Positions 54,832 to 63,418 of a stretch of DNA of 64,000 nt are shown in pieces. A model generated the notes under the pieces. That model saw nothing but the letters and a program-made list of their open reading frames with translations. It was not told the origin of the DNA and did not search any database. The stretch is from an uncultured Aquimarina sp. (lineage in GTDB: Bacteria > Bacteroidota > Bacteroidia > Flavobacteriales > Flavobacteriaceae). Location: NCBI GenBank assembly GCA_947496705.1, contig CANMDW010000015.1:54466-118465 (forward strand), given 5' to 3'. The stretch's first letter is position 1. Every line of letters begins with the position of its first letter. Both the position numbers and the translations under genes were made by a program.

Positions 54832-55854
54832 TTGGAACAAATTAAAATTAAAACGAAGACTTTATTGCTAATATCACTTAGCATATCTTTCTTAATTAAT
54901 TTGAATAGATTTTTATTTATTGTATATCCAGATTTATCTTATTTTAATGATGTTGCAGCTGGTTCGGTTCTTGTTTTTTTATTTCGATTACTAAGTTTTG
55001 CTGCATATTGTTTAGTTATTTTATATATGACCGTATACTCAACTAAGTATTTATCACGGTTTTCTAAGTCAGTAAGAGTATTAGTTTTTATTGTAATCAT
55101 TATTTCTTTTTCTATAATTGCTTTTTATCTAATCATGTGGATTCACCATTTAATATTGTTTAAAGTTGTAGAGCCAGAAAGAGAAGGAATACGCTATGTT
55201 TGGGTGGTTATGGGTATTACATCAATTTTGATTGGTTGGTTGCTCGTATTTCAGCAAAAACAAAAAATGGATGTGTTAGAAAAAGAACAGCTCATCAAAG
55301 AGAATATTCAAAATGAATTAATGGCGTTAAAGAGTCAGATCAACCCTCATTTTTTATTCAATTCTTTAAATTCTTTGAATTATATTATTCGAAATTCTCC
55401 AGAAGAAGCCGTAGAATTTGTGGATAGACTTTCTTTCATTTTTAGATATATTTTACAAAGCAGCGAAAAAAATCTCATTACTATAAAAGACGAGATAGAA
55501 TTTTTGAATAACTATATGCATTTAGCTGAGATACGATATGGTACTAATGTTCAAATAAAAATAGACATCACAATAGGTTTTCATGCCATTTTGATTCCTA
55601 TTCTTTCTCTACAAATACTATTAGAAAATGCTATAAAACATAACGAAATTTCTAAAGAGTATCCTTTAACTATAAAAGTTTACAATGAAAATGAGTATAT
55701 TATAGTCGAAAATAAAATCCAACCCCGAAGCGATCCTGAGAAAAGCACAGGATATGGACTTGCAAATTTATCTAAACGGTATGTTCTTTTAAAAGGAAAA
55801 GATATCCAGATTCATAAAAAAGATCATTTTATTGTTAAACTTCCCATGCACTAA
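54832..55854 (+). CDS. LytS/YehU-type sensor histidine kinase B (TTG start)
   Basis: No ATG gives a full protein; the start is TTG at 54832, which puts a helix at the N-terminus, as the next ATG lies after the second helix. The 340-residue protein has four membrane helices (about 10-32, 43-65, 78-102, 122-143), the phospho-acceptor in INPHFLFNSLNSLNYI (about 178) and N-box LLENAIKHN. It is the paralogue of kinase A. The regulator gene starts 2 bp after its stop. Confidence 0.88.
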   Translation: MEQIKIKTKTLLLISLSISFLINLNRFLFIVYPDLSYFNDVAAGSVLVFLFRLLSFAAYCLVILYMTVYSTKYLSRFSKSVRVLVFIVIIISFSIIAFYLIMWIHHLILFKVVEPEREGIRYVWVVMGITSILIGWLLVFQQKQKMDVLEKEQLIKENIQNELMALKSQINPHFLFNSLNSLNYIIRNSPEEAVEFVDRLSFIFRYILQSSEKNLITIKDEIEFLNNYMHLAEIRYGTNVQIKIDITIGFHAILIPILSLQILLENAIKHNEISKEYPLTIKVYNENEYIIVENKIQPRSDPEKSTGYGLANLSKRYVLLKGKDIQIHKKDHFIVKLPMH

Positions 55855-55856
55855 TT

Positions 55857-56624
55857 ATGAATAATATAAGAGCTGTAATTGTTGAGGATGAAATTGCTGC
55901 TAGCAAAAATTTAATTGATTTATTATATCGTGAAAATCCTGAAATAGAAATCATTGAAGTACTGGATAGTGTAAAATCTGCCGTACGGTACTTTAAAGCC
56001 GAAAAGGATTTTGATCTTGTTTTTATGGATGTCAATTTGGGGGATGGTATATGTTTTGAAATTTTTGAGAAAATTAAACTAAATACCCCTATTATTTTTA
56101 CGACGGCGTATGATCAATATGCGATTGAGGCGTTCAAGGTTAATAGTCTGTATTATCTACTGAAACCGATTCATAAAAAAGAACTGGTAAATGCTATTAC
56201 TAAGTTTAAAAAAAACACCCATAATGGAGTACAAAAACAATTTGATCTACTAGTAGAAAGTCTAAAAACAAACCGTAAAAAATATCATTCTACATTGTTA
56301 ATACCTAATAGAGGTGATGTGATTCCAGTTAGAGTCAAGGATTTTGCTTTTTTTTATATTAAAACGGGAATAGTGCGAGGAATTACTTTTTCTGAAGGAT
56401 CCTATATTATGGATAAAAAAATACAAGAACTAGAGAAAGAATTAGATCCTCAATCATTTTATAGAGTAAACAGACAATTTATCATAAATCGCGATGCTGT
56501 GGGTAAAATAAATTACCCTTTTTATGGTAAAATTAAAGTAACAGTAATACCAGAAATAGATGATAGTATTGTTATTAGTAAAGCAAAAGCAAAAGATTTT
56601 AAATATTGGTTAATCAATAATTGA
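55857..56624 (+). CDS. LytTR-family response regulator B
   Basis: The 255-residue protein has a receiver domain with EDEIAASKNLIDLLY, the Asp in FMDVNLGDG (about 56), TAYDQYAI and LLKPI, and a LytTR DNA-binding domain with RVNRQFIINRD. It is closely related to regulator A. The kinase ends 2 bp upstream. Confidence 0.92.
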   Translation: MNNIRAVIVEDEIAASKNLIDLLYRENPEIEIIEVLDSVKSAVRYFKAEKDFDLVFMDVNLGDGICFEIFEKIKLNTPIIFTTAYDQYAIEAFKVNSLYYLLKPIHKKELVNAITKFKKNTHNGVQKQFDLLVESLKTNRKKYHSTLLIPNRGDVIPVRVKDFAFFYIKTGIVRGITFSEGSYIMDKKIQELEKELDPQSFYRVNRQFIINRDAVGKINYPFYGKIKVTVIPEIDDSIVISKAKAKDFKYWLINN

Positions 56625-56691
56625 AATCGAGATTTAGTCACTTCAAGCGAGTATTTATCCACTTCACTTATTTTTGTTTTTTTTAACATTT

Positions 56692-56741
56692 TAGATCAAA
56701 TACATTTAATATGATCTAATAAACCTAATTTGTTTAGATCA
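56692..56741 (+). promoter_or_regulatory. Three-site operator-like repeat upstream of the AraC gene
   Basis: TAGATCA (56692), TGATCTA (56712) and TAGATCA (56735) are spaced about 20 and 23 bp apart, so all lie on one face of the helix or nearly so, 38-87 bp before the AraC start. This is the arrangement expected for direct/inverted half-sites of an autoregulator. Confidence 0.45.
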
Positions 56742-56778
56742 TGATTTTTTAGTAATACCCACACACAAATCATGTATA

Positions 56779-57771
56779 ATGAAACAAGAGTATTTTGTAT
56801 ACCAAGTATCCTATTTTAAACCACTGTTAATGAGATTGGAAAATTTCGGTATTGACACCGAAAGAGTTATTCAAAAAAGCGAAATACGACATTTTGATCT
56901 TTCTAATTCACAAAACTATATTCCAACAACAGTAGTCCACGATTTATTTTCTTCACTAAGAAAAAACAGCGAAACCGATACGTTTGTAGCTAATTTTCTT
57001 AATGATTTTAGTCTTTCAGAATTAGGTAGTTATGGTTCGTGTCTAGCCGGATTTCCTACTTTAAATAAAGCTATAGCAGCGTTTACCAAATTCAACTACT
57101 TGCTTCAGACAAATATTCAAACAGATTTAAAGATTCACAAGAATGAAGCTATATTCTCTTTTTCATTTTTAGATCAACATTCTAAAGGAGGTAAAATATC
57201 AGAGTATATTTTATTGGCTATTGTATGTCAGTTGTTTAATGTGTATGGAGGGCATAATTGGTATCCAATCGCAGTTCATATACCAAATACTGTGATTTCT
57301 GATATCGAGCCCTTGTTGCCCGGTGGAGAATATCCTATTCAATATAATCAACCAGAGTATCGATTTGTTTTTTCAAAATCATTATTGAAGTATGAGACCT
57401 ATACCAATCCTCTGAATCCCTGTATAGTACCTGAATATCAAGAAAAAAACATCATAGAGGTTATTGAAAATGTGATATCGAGCTATAAGTACGGTTGTAT
57501 TCCCTCACTCAAAACGCTTGCGAGTCATTTTAATACTTCAGAAAGCAGTATGAAAAGGATACTAAAATCAAAACAAGCTAAATTTTCTGATATTCTTGGT
57601 CATATACTTCACGATAGAGCAGTTAATCTTCTAACCACCTCTGACATGAACATTAGTTTGATTAGCGAGCACTTAGGATATTCTGATAGCCCAAATTTTA
57701 TTCGATCATTTAAAAAGTGGACAGGTTTTACCCCAGGTAAATATAGAGAGAGTATGATGCTTTCCCATTAA
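56779..57771 (+). CDS. AraC-family transcriptional regulator
   Basis: The 330-residue protein has an N-terminal effector domain of the PF12625 (arabinose-binding of AraC, OxyR-independent) type (about 12-190) and a C-terminal double helix-turn-helix (about 235-330: LASHFNTSESSMKRILKSK and ISLISEHLGYSDSPNFIRSF, FTPGKYRE). It probably controls itself and the neighbouring leftward outer membrane genes; the downstream gene converges with 7 bp between the stops. Confidence 0.9.
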   Translation: MKQEYFVYQVSYFKPLLMRLENFGIDTERVIQKSEIRHFDLSNSQNYIPTTVVHDLFSSLRKNSETDTFVANFLNDFSLSELGSYGSCLAGFPTLNKAIAAFTKFNYLLQTNIQTDLKIHKNEAIFSFSFLDQHSKGGKISEYILLAIVCQLFNVYGGHNWYPIAVHIPNTVISDIEPLLPGGEYPIQYNQPEYRFVFSKSLLKYETYTNPLNPCIVPEYQEKNIIEVIENVISSYKYGCIPSLKTLASHFNTSESSMKRILKSKQAKFSDILGHILHDRAVNLLTTSDMNISLISEHLGYSDSPNFIRSFKKWTGFTPGKYRESMMLSH

Positions 57772-57778
57772 AAGATTA

Positions 57779-58897
57779 TCAGAAAGCTTCGTTGATCCCA
57801 AAATAAAAGCCATTATTTCCATTTTCTCCAAATCCAGTATCCAATCGTAACCAGGTACTTTTGTTTTTAAGTAACTTAAAACGTATTCCGGCCCCTGCAC
57901 TGGGTTTCATGTTGCTTATGCTAAAGAAATTTTCAGGAGCGCTTGCCACTTCACCTACCAATCCAAAGGCTGCCATTGTCCATCTTGGTCTAAAACGCCA
58001 TCGATATTCAGTTTGTATAATATACATATGGCTATCTGTAAATCTACCATAGAAATATCCTCTGGCACTATAGCTTCCACCAAATTTAGCCAAACCTTGA
58101 AAAGGTGCGTCTCCAAAAGTATTTTCACTATAGACTTGCATAGCCAGGATACTCGTTTTAGTTAATGGTTCATAGGTTCGTAAATCCAAAAAGAATTTAT
58201 TATAGCCATGGGTAGCTCCCAAAAGTTCGCTTGAAAATTGTGCATTGAGTTTATAATAACGACCGGATAGGGGAGAGCCTACATCATCTCTAGTATCTAA
58301 ATTGAAGTTGACACCTAATCCACTAATAACAGCTCGATCATTGCCCAGAACACTTCCTGAGTCGAGAATTCCTCCTTCCTCAACTTCAGTAACCTCATGA
58401 TTTTCGAAGACATATTCAAATCCGAAATTAAGATTTGGAGGTAAGCGTCTTAGATATCCCATTTTTAATTTGTGTGACGTCATGTTATACACTTCCTCAT
58501 TTCTATCGGGTGTACTATTGCCTATGCCCCAAAATAAATTGGGGTATATTTCCCAAGTATAGTCTATATCAATAAAATAATCTCCTTTACCTAAATAGAT
58601 TTCTGGTTTGACTTCAAATAGAAACTGTTCATTTAGTGTGTAAATTCCACTAAATAAAATGTTTGATTGACGGTCATTATAGATATTGCTTTTATTTAAT
58701 AAAAAAAGTTGCCCACCACCGCCAAAACCAAACTCAGTTTCTGGAGTATAAAAGGCAATAGGAACTCCTATAAATTGAATATTTTTTGTGCTTGCAATCG
58801 TGTCGGTTTTAAATACAGTTTCTTTACTTTGAGACTGAACACCATTAGAAAATAATAGTAGGAGAGCAACTATACATGTTGAAATTTGTTTTCTCAT
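57779..58897 (-). CDS. BamA/TamA-like outer membrane beta-barrel (surface antigen)
   Basis: A 372-residue protein with signal peptide (ending VQSQ, about 23) and a 16-stranded-type barrel of the bacterial surface-antigen fold, ending FYFGINEAF (C-terminal Phe). The GLAKFGGSYSARGYFYGRF segment matches the loop 6 region with the conserved RGY motif of BamA-type barrels. There are no POTRA domains, so it is a free barrel. Its start overlaps the preceding gene's stop by one base. Confidence 0.85.
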   Translation of the reverse strand: MRKQISTCIVALLLLFSNGVQSQSKETVFKTDTIASTKNIQFIGVPIAFYTPETEFGFGGGGQLFLLNKSNIYNDRQSNILFSGIYTLNEQFLFEVKPEIYLGKGDYFIDIDYTWEIYPNLFWGIGNSTPDRNEEVYNMTSHKLKMGYLRRLPPNLNFGFEYVFENHEVTEVEEGGILDSGSVLGNDRAVISGLGVNFNLDTRDDVGSPLSGRYYKLNAQFSSELLGATHGYNKFFLDLRTYEPLTKTSILAMQVYSENTFGDAPFQGLAKFGGSYSARGYFYGRFTDSHMYIIQTEYRWRFRPRWTMAAFGLVGEVASAPENFFSISNMKPSAGAGIRFKLLKNKSTWLRLDTGFGENGNNGFYFGINEAF

Positions 58898-59562
58898 TAG
58901 AACTGATCTACTAAAATGTTAAAACCAAACGAAAAAGAAATACTATTCACAAAAATATCTTCTGAGGTAGTAGTGTTTATCGGGATTGATTCTTGATCAA
59001 TGTTGATCCATAATAAGTTGGTTTTTAATCCTATATCAAAGGTGACTAGGTCAAAAAAAGCATAAGAATACCCGACTCCTAATAAGGTTCCAAAACCACC
59101 ACCTTCGCCTAATTCCTCTACAAAACCATTGGTTTGTTCTATTCGAGTATTATCTCGATAACGTACATAACCAGGGGATGCTTGAAAAAAAAGTGATCCA
59201 CGTTCTACCTTTGAGAGATAATACGAAACTAAAGGACCTACAAATAAGTTCTCTGTAGTTCTCTCAACAATTCCAGAGTTATTACTCCTATTTGCAGCAA
59301 TTGTGATTCCTACTAAAAAACGATTTTTTATAAATTTTCCGGTAGTGAGATTAATCCCATACTCACTGGTAGTTGTAGTTCCGTCGGTGTTTCTCAATTC
59401 AATGGTACTTGAATTGATCGTGCCAGATATACCCGTAAGCCATTTTCCTTTACGGAATGGAGATACAATGGTGTCTTTTTCCTGACCACTTATACTATTG
59501 CTAAAAACGAGCAAGAAGAGAATGGTTAGTGTTTTTAATGAAGTATAACTACGTATTTGCAT
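58897..59562 (-). CDS. Outer membrane beta-barrel protein
   Basis: I use the ATG at 59562, 8 codons inside the longest frame, since it gives a good signal peptide (SLKTLTILFLLVFSNSISGQ) and leaves 4 bp after the protease stop. The 221-residue precursor has about eight amphipathic strands (GINLTTGKFIKNRFLVGI, GTLLGVGYSYAFF) and ends FNILVDQF. It lies between the HtrA-like protease and the BamA-like barrel in the leftward transcript, suggesting an outer membrane protein partner of quality control. Confidence 0.78.
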   Translation of the reverse strand: MQIRSYTSLKTLTILFLLVFSNSISGQEKDTIVSPFRKGKWLTGISGTINSSTIELRNTDGTTTTSEYGINLTTGKFIKNRFLVGITIAANRSNNSGIVERTTENLFVGPLVSYYLSKVERGSLFFQASPGYVRYRDNTRIEQTNGFVEELGEGGGFGTLLGVGYSYAFFDLVTFDIGLKTNLLWINIDQESIPINTTTSEDIFVNSISFSFGFNILVDQF

Positions 59563-59566
59563 ACAA

Positions 59567-60607
59567 TTAGTTTCTATTAGGTTCAAAATAGGAGGTGTTC
59601 TTTTTCAAAGTTATAATTTTTCCATCACGCAGTACTTTTAGTTCTAGGGCATCTGTAGTTTTCAGGTTTTTACCCAACTCACCAAGTTTTACCAGAGAAT
59701 CATCGGTAAGATCAAATATAACATCATTAAAAGCGAGGATAATATCACCCCCAATGATTAATTTTTGTCCATCAATTATAACTTCGGTATCACCTCCTAA
59801 TAATCCCATTTTATGCAATACTGATCCAAAAACCACACGCTGTACCAATAGGCCGCTATTTTGAGGTACATTGAATAATCGCTTAGTCTTACCAGTAAGA
59901 GGATACGCATCAAAACCTAACCAAGGAGTTCTATTGTTTGCGATCAGATTTTTAGTAATATTTGCAGTCGCAGCGAACCCAATACCTTCAAAACCTCCTG
60001 ATTTGGTAAGGATTTGACTTACTACACCGATTACTTCTCCTTTCATATTAAACATTGGGCCTCCAGAATTACCAGTATTAATGGCAGCATCTGTTTGGAT
60101 AAACTCAGATTGAGTAAATGGATTAGCACCTTGTTTGTTTTTAATAATTCCACTCACATAACCTGAAGATAATGAGTGACTATAGCCAAAGGGTGCACCA
60201 ACAATGAACACTTGCTCTCCTATTTTTACTTGGTCAGAATCTCCAAAGGTAACTGTAATAGCATTCTTTTTAGGTATATCTAATTTTATTAAAGCAACAT
60301 CTGCAGATTTGAAGGTAGAAATCACTTTTGCAGATCGTATTTCTCCGTCAATAAATTTAACTCTCAATATTTCGGCAGCATCAACAACATGTGATGCAGT
60401 AATAATTTCAGATTCTGAAACCATAAAACCAGACCCCAATCCTTCAGCAGTTACCGTTTTTGTCGCGCTACCATTAGATTCTAGTTTTGCTTCTTGTGTT
60501 AGAATTACTACTACAGCAGGATTTACTTTTTCATAAAGTTTTGATAAATCTTGTGAGGATAGGTTAAGAATATAGAAGTATGTGATCAAAGAAATAATAT
60601 ATCTCAT
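59567..60607 (-). CDS. HtrA/DegP-type periplasmic serine protease with PDZ domain
   Basis: A signal peptide (YFYILNLSSQ) precedes a trypsin-like domain with the catalytic triad: His in ITASHVVDA (about 72), Asp in KSADVALIKLD (about 104) and Ser in INTGNSGGPMF (about 180). A PDZ domain (about 240-335) follows. The 346-residue length is that of DegS/DegQ-like single-PDZ enzymes. It heads the leftward unit with two outer membrane barrels, so it probably degrades or folds envelope proteins under stress. Confidence 0.92.
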   Translation of the reverse strand: MRYIISLITYFYILNLSSQDLSKLYEKVNPAVVVILTQEAKLESNGSATKTVTAEGLGSGFMVSESEIITASHVVDAAEILRVKFIDGEIRSAKVISTFKSADVALIKLDIPKKNAITVTFGDSDQVKIGEQVFIVGAPFGYSHSLSSGYVSGIIKNKQGANPFTQSEFIQTDAAINTGNSGGPMFNMKGEVIGVVSQILTKSGGFEGIGFAATANITKNLIANNRTPWLGFDAYPLTGKTKRLFNVPQNSGLLVQRVVFGSVLHKMGLLGGDTEVIIDGQKLIIGGDIILAFNDVIFDLTDDSLVKLGELGKNLKTTDALELKVLRDGKIITLKKNTSYFEPNRN

Positions 60608-61074
60608 ATGATTTTTTATATAATTTATATAAAATTAATGACTTAGCTTCATACTGTAACTATCATTTAAGTTCAAGATAAAGAATATAAAACAGCATTA
60701 AATTTCCATACTAATTCTGTAAGTAAGATTTCAATTCTAGTACTTAGTTCCACTTCCTAAGATTTTATACTTCACAAGAAATTTAGACCTACTCCCGAGC
60801 ATTCACTGTCCTAACCTTTTTTGACAGCAAAATACCAATATTTAGAAGTTAGACGACTGCATAATCAGGCTCGTACCTCACTCTTTTTATAAGTCTTACT
60901 AATTCTAAATATTGAAAATGTATAAGCATCAAAAAGGTAACAGTGAAGGCTCTATGGGAAGTAAATCTAAAATGAATCTTATGAAATCGTACAAAATCAT
61001 CAAAAAAAAGCATAACGTATTGTATAACAGGTTTTAACAAGTGATTGGGTGCTTGTTTTTGTTTGTGTTTTTAA
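60608..61074. other. Spacer upstream of the protease gene
   Basis: AT-rich, with the promoter region of the leftward protease unit near 60610-60700. A 39-codon basic frame at 60919-61038 is not credited. An inverted repeat GGTGCTT/AAGCACC lies at 61048-61079. Confidence 0.45.
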
Positions 61075-61136
61075 GCACCGAATAAAGCACTTTTTATTTG
61101 ATATTATATGATTTCATTTGATATTAAAAGAAAATT

Positions 61137-61170
61137 AAAAAGCCCATAAATATAGTATTTATGGGCTTTT
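61137..61170. terminator. Strong bidirectional hairpin terminator
   Basis: AAAAGCCCATAAATA and TATTTATGGGCTTTT form a perfect 15-bp stem with a 3-base loop. On the minus strand it lies directly after the RNA-3'-end-like sequence at 61190-61213, as terminators follow tRNA or tmRNA genes. Confidence 0.85.
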
Positions 61171-61189
61171 GAAGGAATTTGGTTAATTC

Positions 61190-61213
61190 CTAGTGGAGTC
61201 GGAGGGTCTAACC
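61190..61213 (-). other. Possible 3' end of a tRNA/tmRNA-type gene
   Basis: On the minus strand TAGACCCTCCGACTCCACTA resembles the T-arm/acceptor end of a tRNA or tmRNA, followed by a terminator. No 5' part exists. The 13-base core ACCCTCCGACTCC also occurs inside the 400-bp element (about 23886), so it may instead be a repeat fragment. Confidence 0.3.
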
Positions 61214-61449
61214 AATAGTTTTTAACATATTGAAAATCAATATGTTAACCATGTTTTTTAAAATGCACGCACCGAATTACGCACCTATTAGGTAATTTTA
61301 ACTTTTGCTTGGTTTTCTAACTATAAATATCATCAATTTAAGTCAAAATTTATTTAGCCATTTATTTTGTAATTGTTCCCTTTTTAAGAATGTACAATAT
61401 ATTAAATATGATATACCTTTAAAATCTGATAGACTCGGAAATGAGAAAG

Positions 61450-61506
61450 GCAGTTCGTCAAGCTCATAACCCGAAGGTCACTGGTTCGAGTCCAGTTCCC
61501 GCTACT
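61450..61506 (+). other. 3' fragment of tRNA-Met (CAT): probable attachment-site remnant
   Basis: From the anticodon stem on (CTCATAACCCGAAGGTC, then CTGGTTCGAGTCCAG and TTCCCGCTACTA) this is an excellent tRNA-Met 3' half with intact T-arm and acceptor strand. The expected 5' partner AGCGGGA and D-arm are absent; the upstream bases do not pair. A 3'-end duplicate of a tRNA is the mark left by site-specific integration at a tRNA gene. Confidence 0.7.
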
Positions 61507-61516
61507 AAACAAAAAC

Positions 61517-61661
61517 TACCAGCTCAAATATTTAAAATTTGAAAAGTTAGAGAATCAATATGTAGTTGTGCTAATTGATAATCGTAATTATGAAATCCTT
61601 AAAGGATACGGAAATACTGTTGTTGAAGCTATCAATGATTTACATAATGGCTTATTGTAGT
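61517..61661 (+). pseudogene. C-terminal fragment of a small protein cut at the attachment site
   Basis: Directly after the tRNA fragment an open frame without ATG reads YQLKYLKFEKLENQYVVVL then IDNRNYEILKGYGNTVVEA and stops at 61659-61661. The composition is that of real coding sequence, so the gene was probably cut by the recombination event. Confidence 0.4.
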
Positions 61662-61721
61662 AAAACCAAAAACAATAAAAAATAGTACTATTTATAAAAT
61701 GAAAGCTTTAAAATTAAAGTA

Positions 61722-62496
61722 GGATTCTGTCGCATCTGATAGATTTAATTCCAAGATAGTTATTGATTATGAATTCTAACTAGCCAACGAATAAAATGAT
61801 TTAAATATTGATGTTCCGTTCGAAGTCAATTGGTTCTTTCTAATCATATGTACAATTTCAATTCCTCTTAAAGTTCTTCTAGCAGATTCAAATTCTTTAA
61901 GCCCTAAACCTCTAGTTATTCGTTTCTTTATAAATCTATGATCCTGCTCCACAATGTTATTTAAATACTTACATTGTTGTATCTCAATCTTTGAGAGAGA
62001 ACGTTTGTTATAGACTCTAATCGCGTGAGTATTCGCTCCGCCTTTATCTGTGTTAATAAGCTCTGGCTTGCCATTATTAGCAATTGCTTTAATCAAAAAT
62101 GATTAAGCACTCATGTGTTTTCTTTGTTTGGTGAGTAGAAATTCAACGGTTTTCCCTTCCCTATCTAATGCTCTGTATAAATACTGCCACTGGCCATTAA
62201 CCTTAATATAAGTTTCATCCATTCTCCATCGTTTACCAACAGATCTTTTTCGCTTTCTAAACTCTTTTTCTAGCAAAGGGCTAAACTTAAAAACCCAGCG
62301 TTGTATTGTAGCATGGTCTATTTTTACACCTCGAATAGCCATGAGTTTTTCAATCTCTCGATAACTTAATCCAAATCTAAATTTGAAATAGACGGCTTAA
62401 TGATAATCACTTTTGGAAATGTATGACCTTTGAACATTGCTTTTTAATCCAAAGATATAATTCCTATAAATTATTTGACACAAATGCGACAGAACC
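61722..62496 (-). mobile_element. IS6-family insertion sequence (775 bp, inactive)
   Basis: Bounded by GGATTCTGTCGCA and TGCGACAGAACC, inverted repeats of the IS6/IS26 type (one extra A in one end). One transposase gene on the minus strand fills it but is broken. No identical target duplication is visible at the flanks, so it may have arrived by recombination or lost it. Confidence 0.8.
61776..62437 (-). pseudogene. IS6-family transposase, frameshifted and with a nonsense codon
   Basis: Starting at ATG 62437 the reading is MFKGHTFPKVIIIK, then a missing base near 62395 shifts frame (restored reading AVYFKFRFGLSYREIEKLM). The catalytic core has RWRMDETYIKVNGQW (first Asp), then an in-frame TAA at 62103-62105 between KHMSA and SFLIKAIANNG (one base from CAA), then INTDKGGANTHAIR (second Asp) and EQDHRFIKKR (Glu). 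All DDE residues survive, so only two point events inactivate it. Confidence 0.85.
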
Positions 62497-62545
62497 CTTT
62501 TTAGTTGATTTATTATTCGTTCATGAATATTCAAAACTTTCATAG

Positions 62546-62962
62546 TTAATTTTTAAAAGCGTTTTTAACCATTTGCTTAACAACTAAACGATGGAACGGT
62601 TTTATAATACTCATATAAATTTTCCCTTTTGTATTATTAAATTCTACCAAGGTAATAACTTTAATGTTGTAATATTTAGATGCATCATTTTTAACTACAG
62701 CTCTAAAATTTAGATGTGAATCGTTTGCTCCCAAAATCACTTGGTTATCTGAAATTGAAAATATTTTGAAGAATTTGACATAACCTCCAACTTTAAAATT
62801 TTCATTATAATCTTCTGGGATATAAGTTTTTAAACCAATTACTTTAACCAATTTACTTCTTAAATTGAATAATAAATCAAGCCATTTTGGAGAAGTGTTA
62901 AAAATTAGTTTTGTAACCTTTTTAATACCACTTACTTCTTTTGTGGTTGTTTTTCTTTTGTA
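62546..62962 (-). pseudogene. DUF2867-like protein, 5' truncated
   Basis: The open frame runs from 62962 with no ATG; the clearly conserved part reads TSPKWLDLLFNLRSKLVKVIGLK and continues to NAFKN (stop 62546-62548), matching the C-terminal two thirds of DUF2867 proteins (beta strands with NFRAVVKN, YNIKVITLVEFNN). The N-terminal part is missing. TTG at 62851 could start a 101-residue remnant. Confidence 0.5.
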
Positions 62963-63418
62963 CTACACTATCAAATGAGTACACACGTCTGTAAGATATT
63001 AGCAATACCTAGCAAAATTTGTATTATTTTCATGATCATTTTTGATGGCTTTGTTATGTTGATTTTATTTACCAGAGCTATTCCATGAACAATGATATTA
63101 TAAACAATACTGTACATATAAACAGTATGACTACCAACGCACATAAAGCATATATTTTTTCTTCCAAATGTTTCATTTAAAGTTTTTCTATTAGATAGAA
63201 TTCATCGTGACTTTTCTAATTCCTAAAAAAAAAATCAAGATCAGTCAGTTCTTATGGATAGTAAACATCTCTTTAGTGCTGTCATCGTGATTAAAAAGGA
63301 TCATATCCTAAACACACATATAATAGGGCGGCGATATATAGACAAATTACTATTATCGCTATTATCACTATTATCACTATTGCTTGAAATAATGTTCTTG
63401 TTGTTTTCTTCATATTTT
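62963..63418. other. Spacer with no recognisable gene
   Basis: Low-complexity AT-rich sequence including a TATTATCGCTATTATCACTATTA-type short tandem repeat (about 63351-63380). I see no gene or terminator. Confidence 0.45.

Larger units (their letters stand above)
61075..61285. repeat. Direct repeat GCACCGAAT-type near the recombination scar
   Basis: GCACCGAATAAAGCACT at 61075 and GCACCGAATTACGCACC at 61269 are 13 of 17 identical, same orientation. They flank the RNA-3'-end-like sequence at 61190-61213 and might be arm-type sites of a tyrosine recombinase. No integrase is left. Confidence 0.35.

Noticed and set aside
60919..61038. 39-codon basic frame in the protease upstream spacer
   Set aside because: No homology or signal; overlaps an equally open minus-strand frame, so coding cannot be argued.
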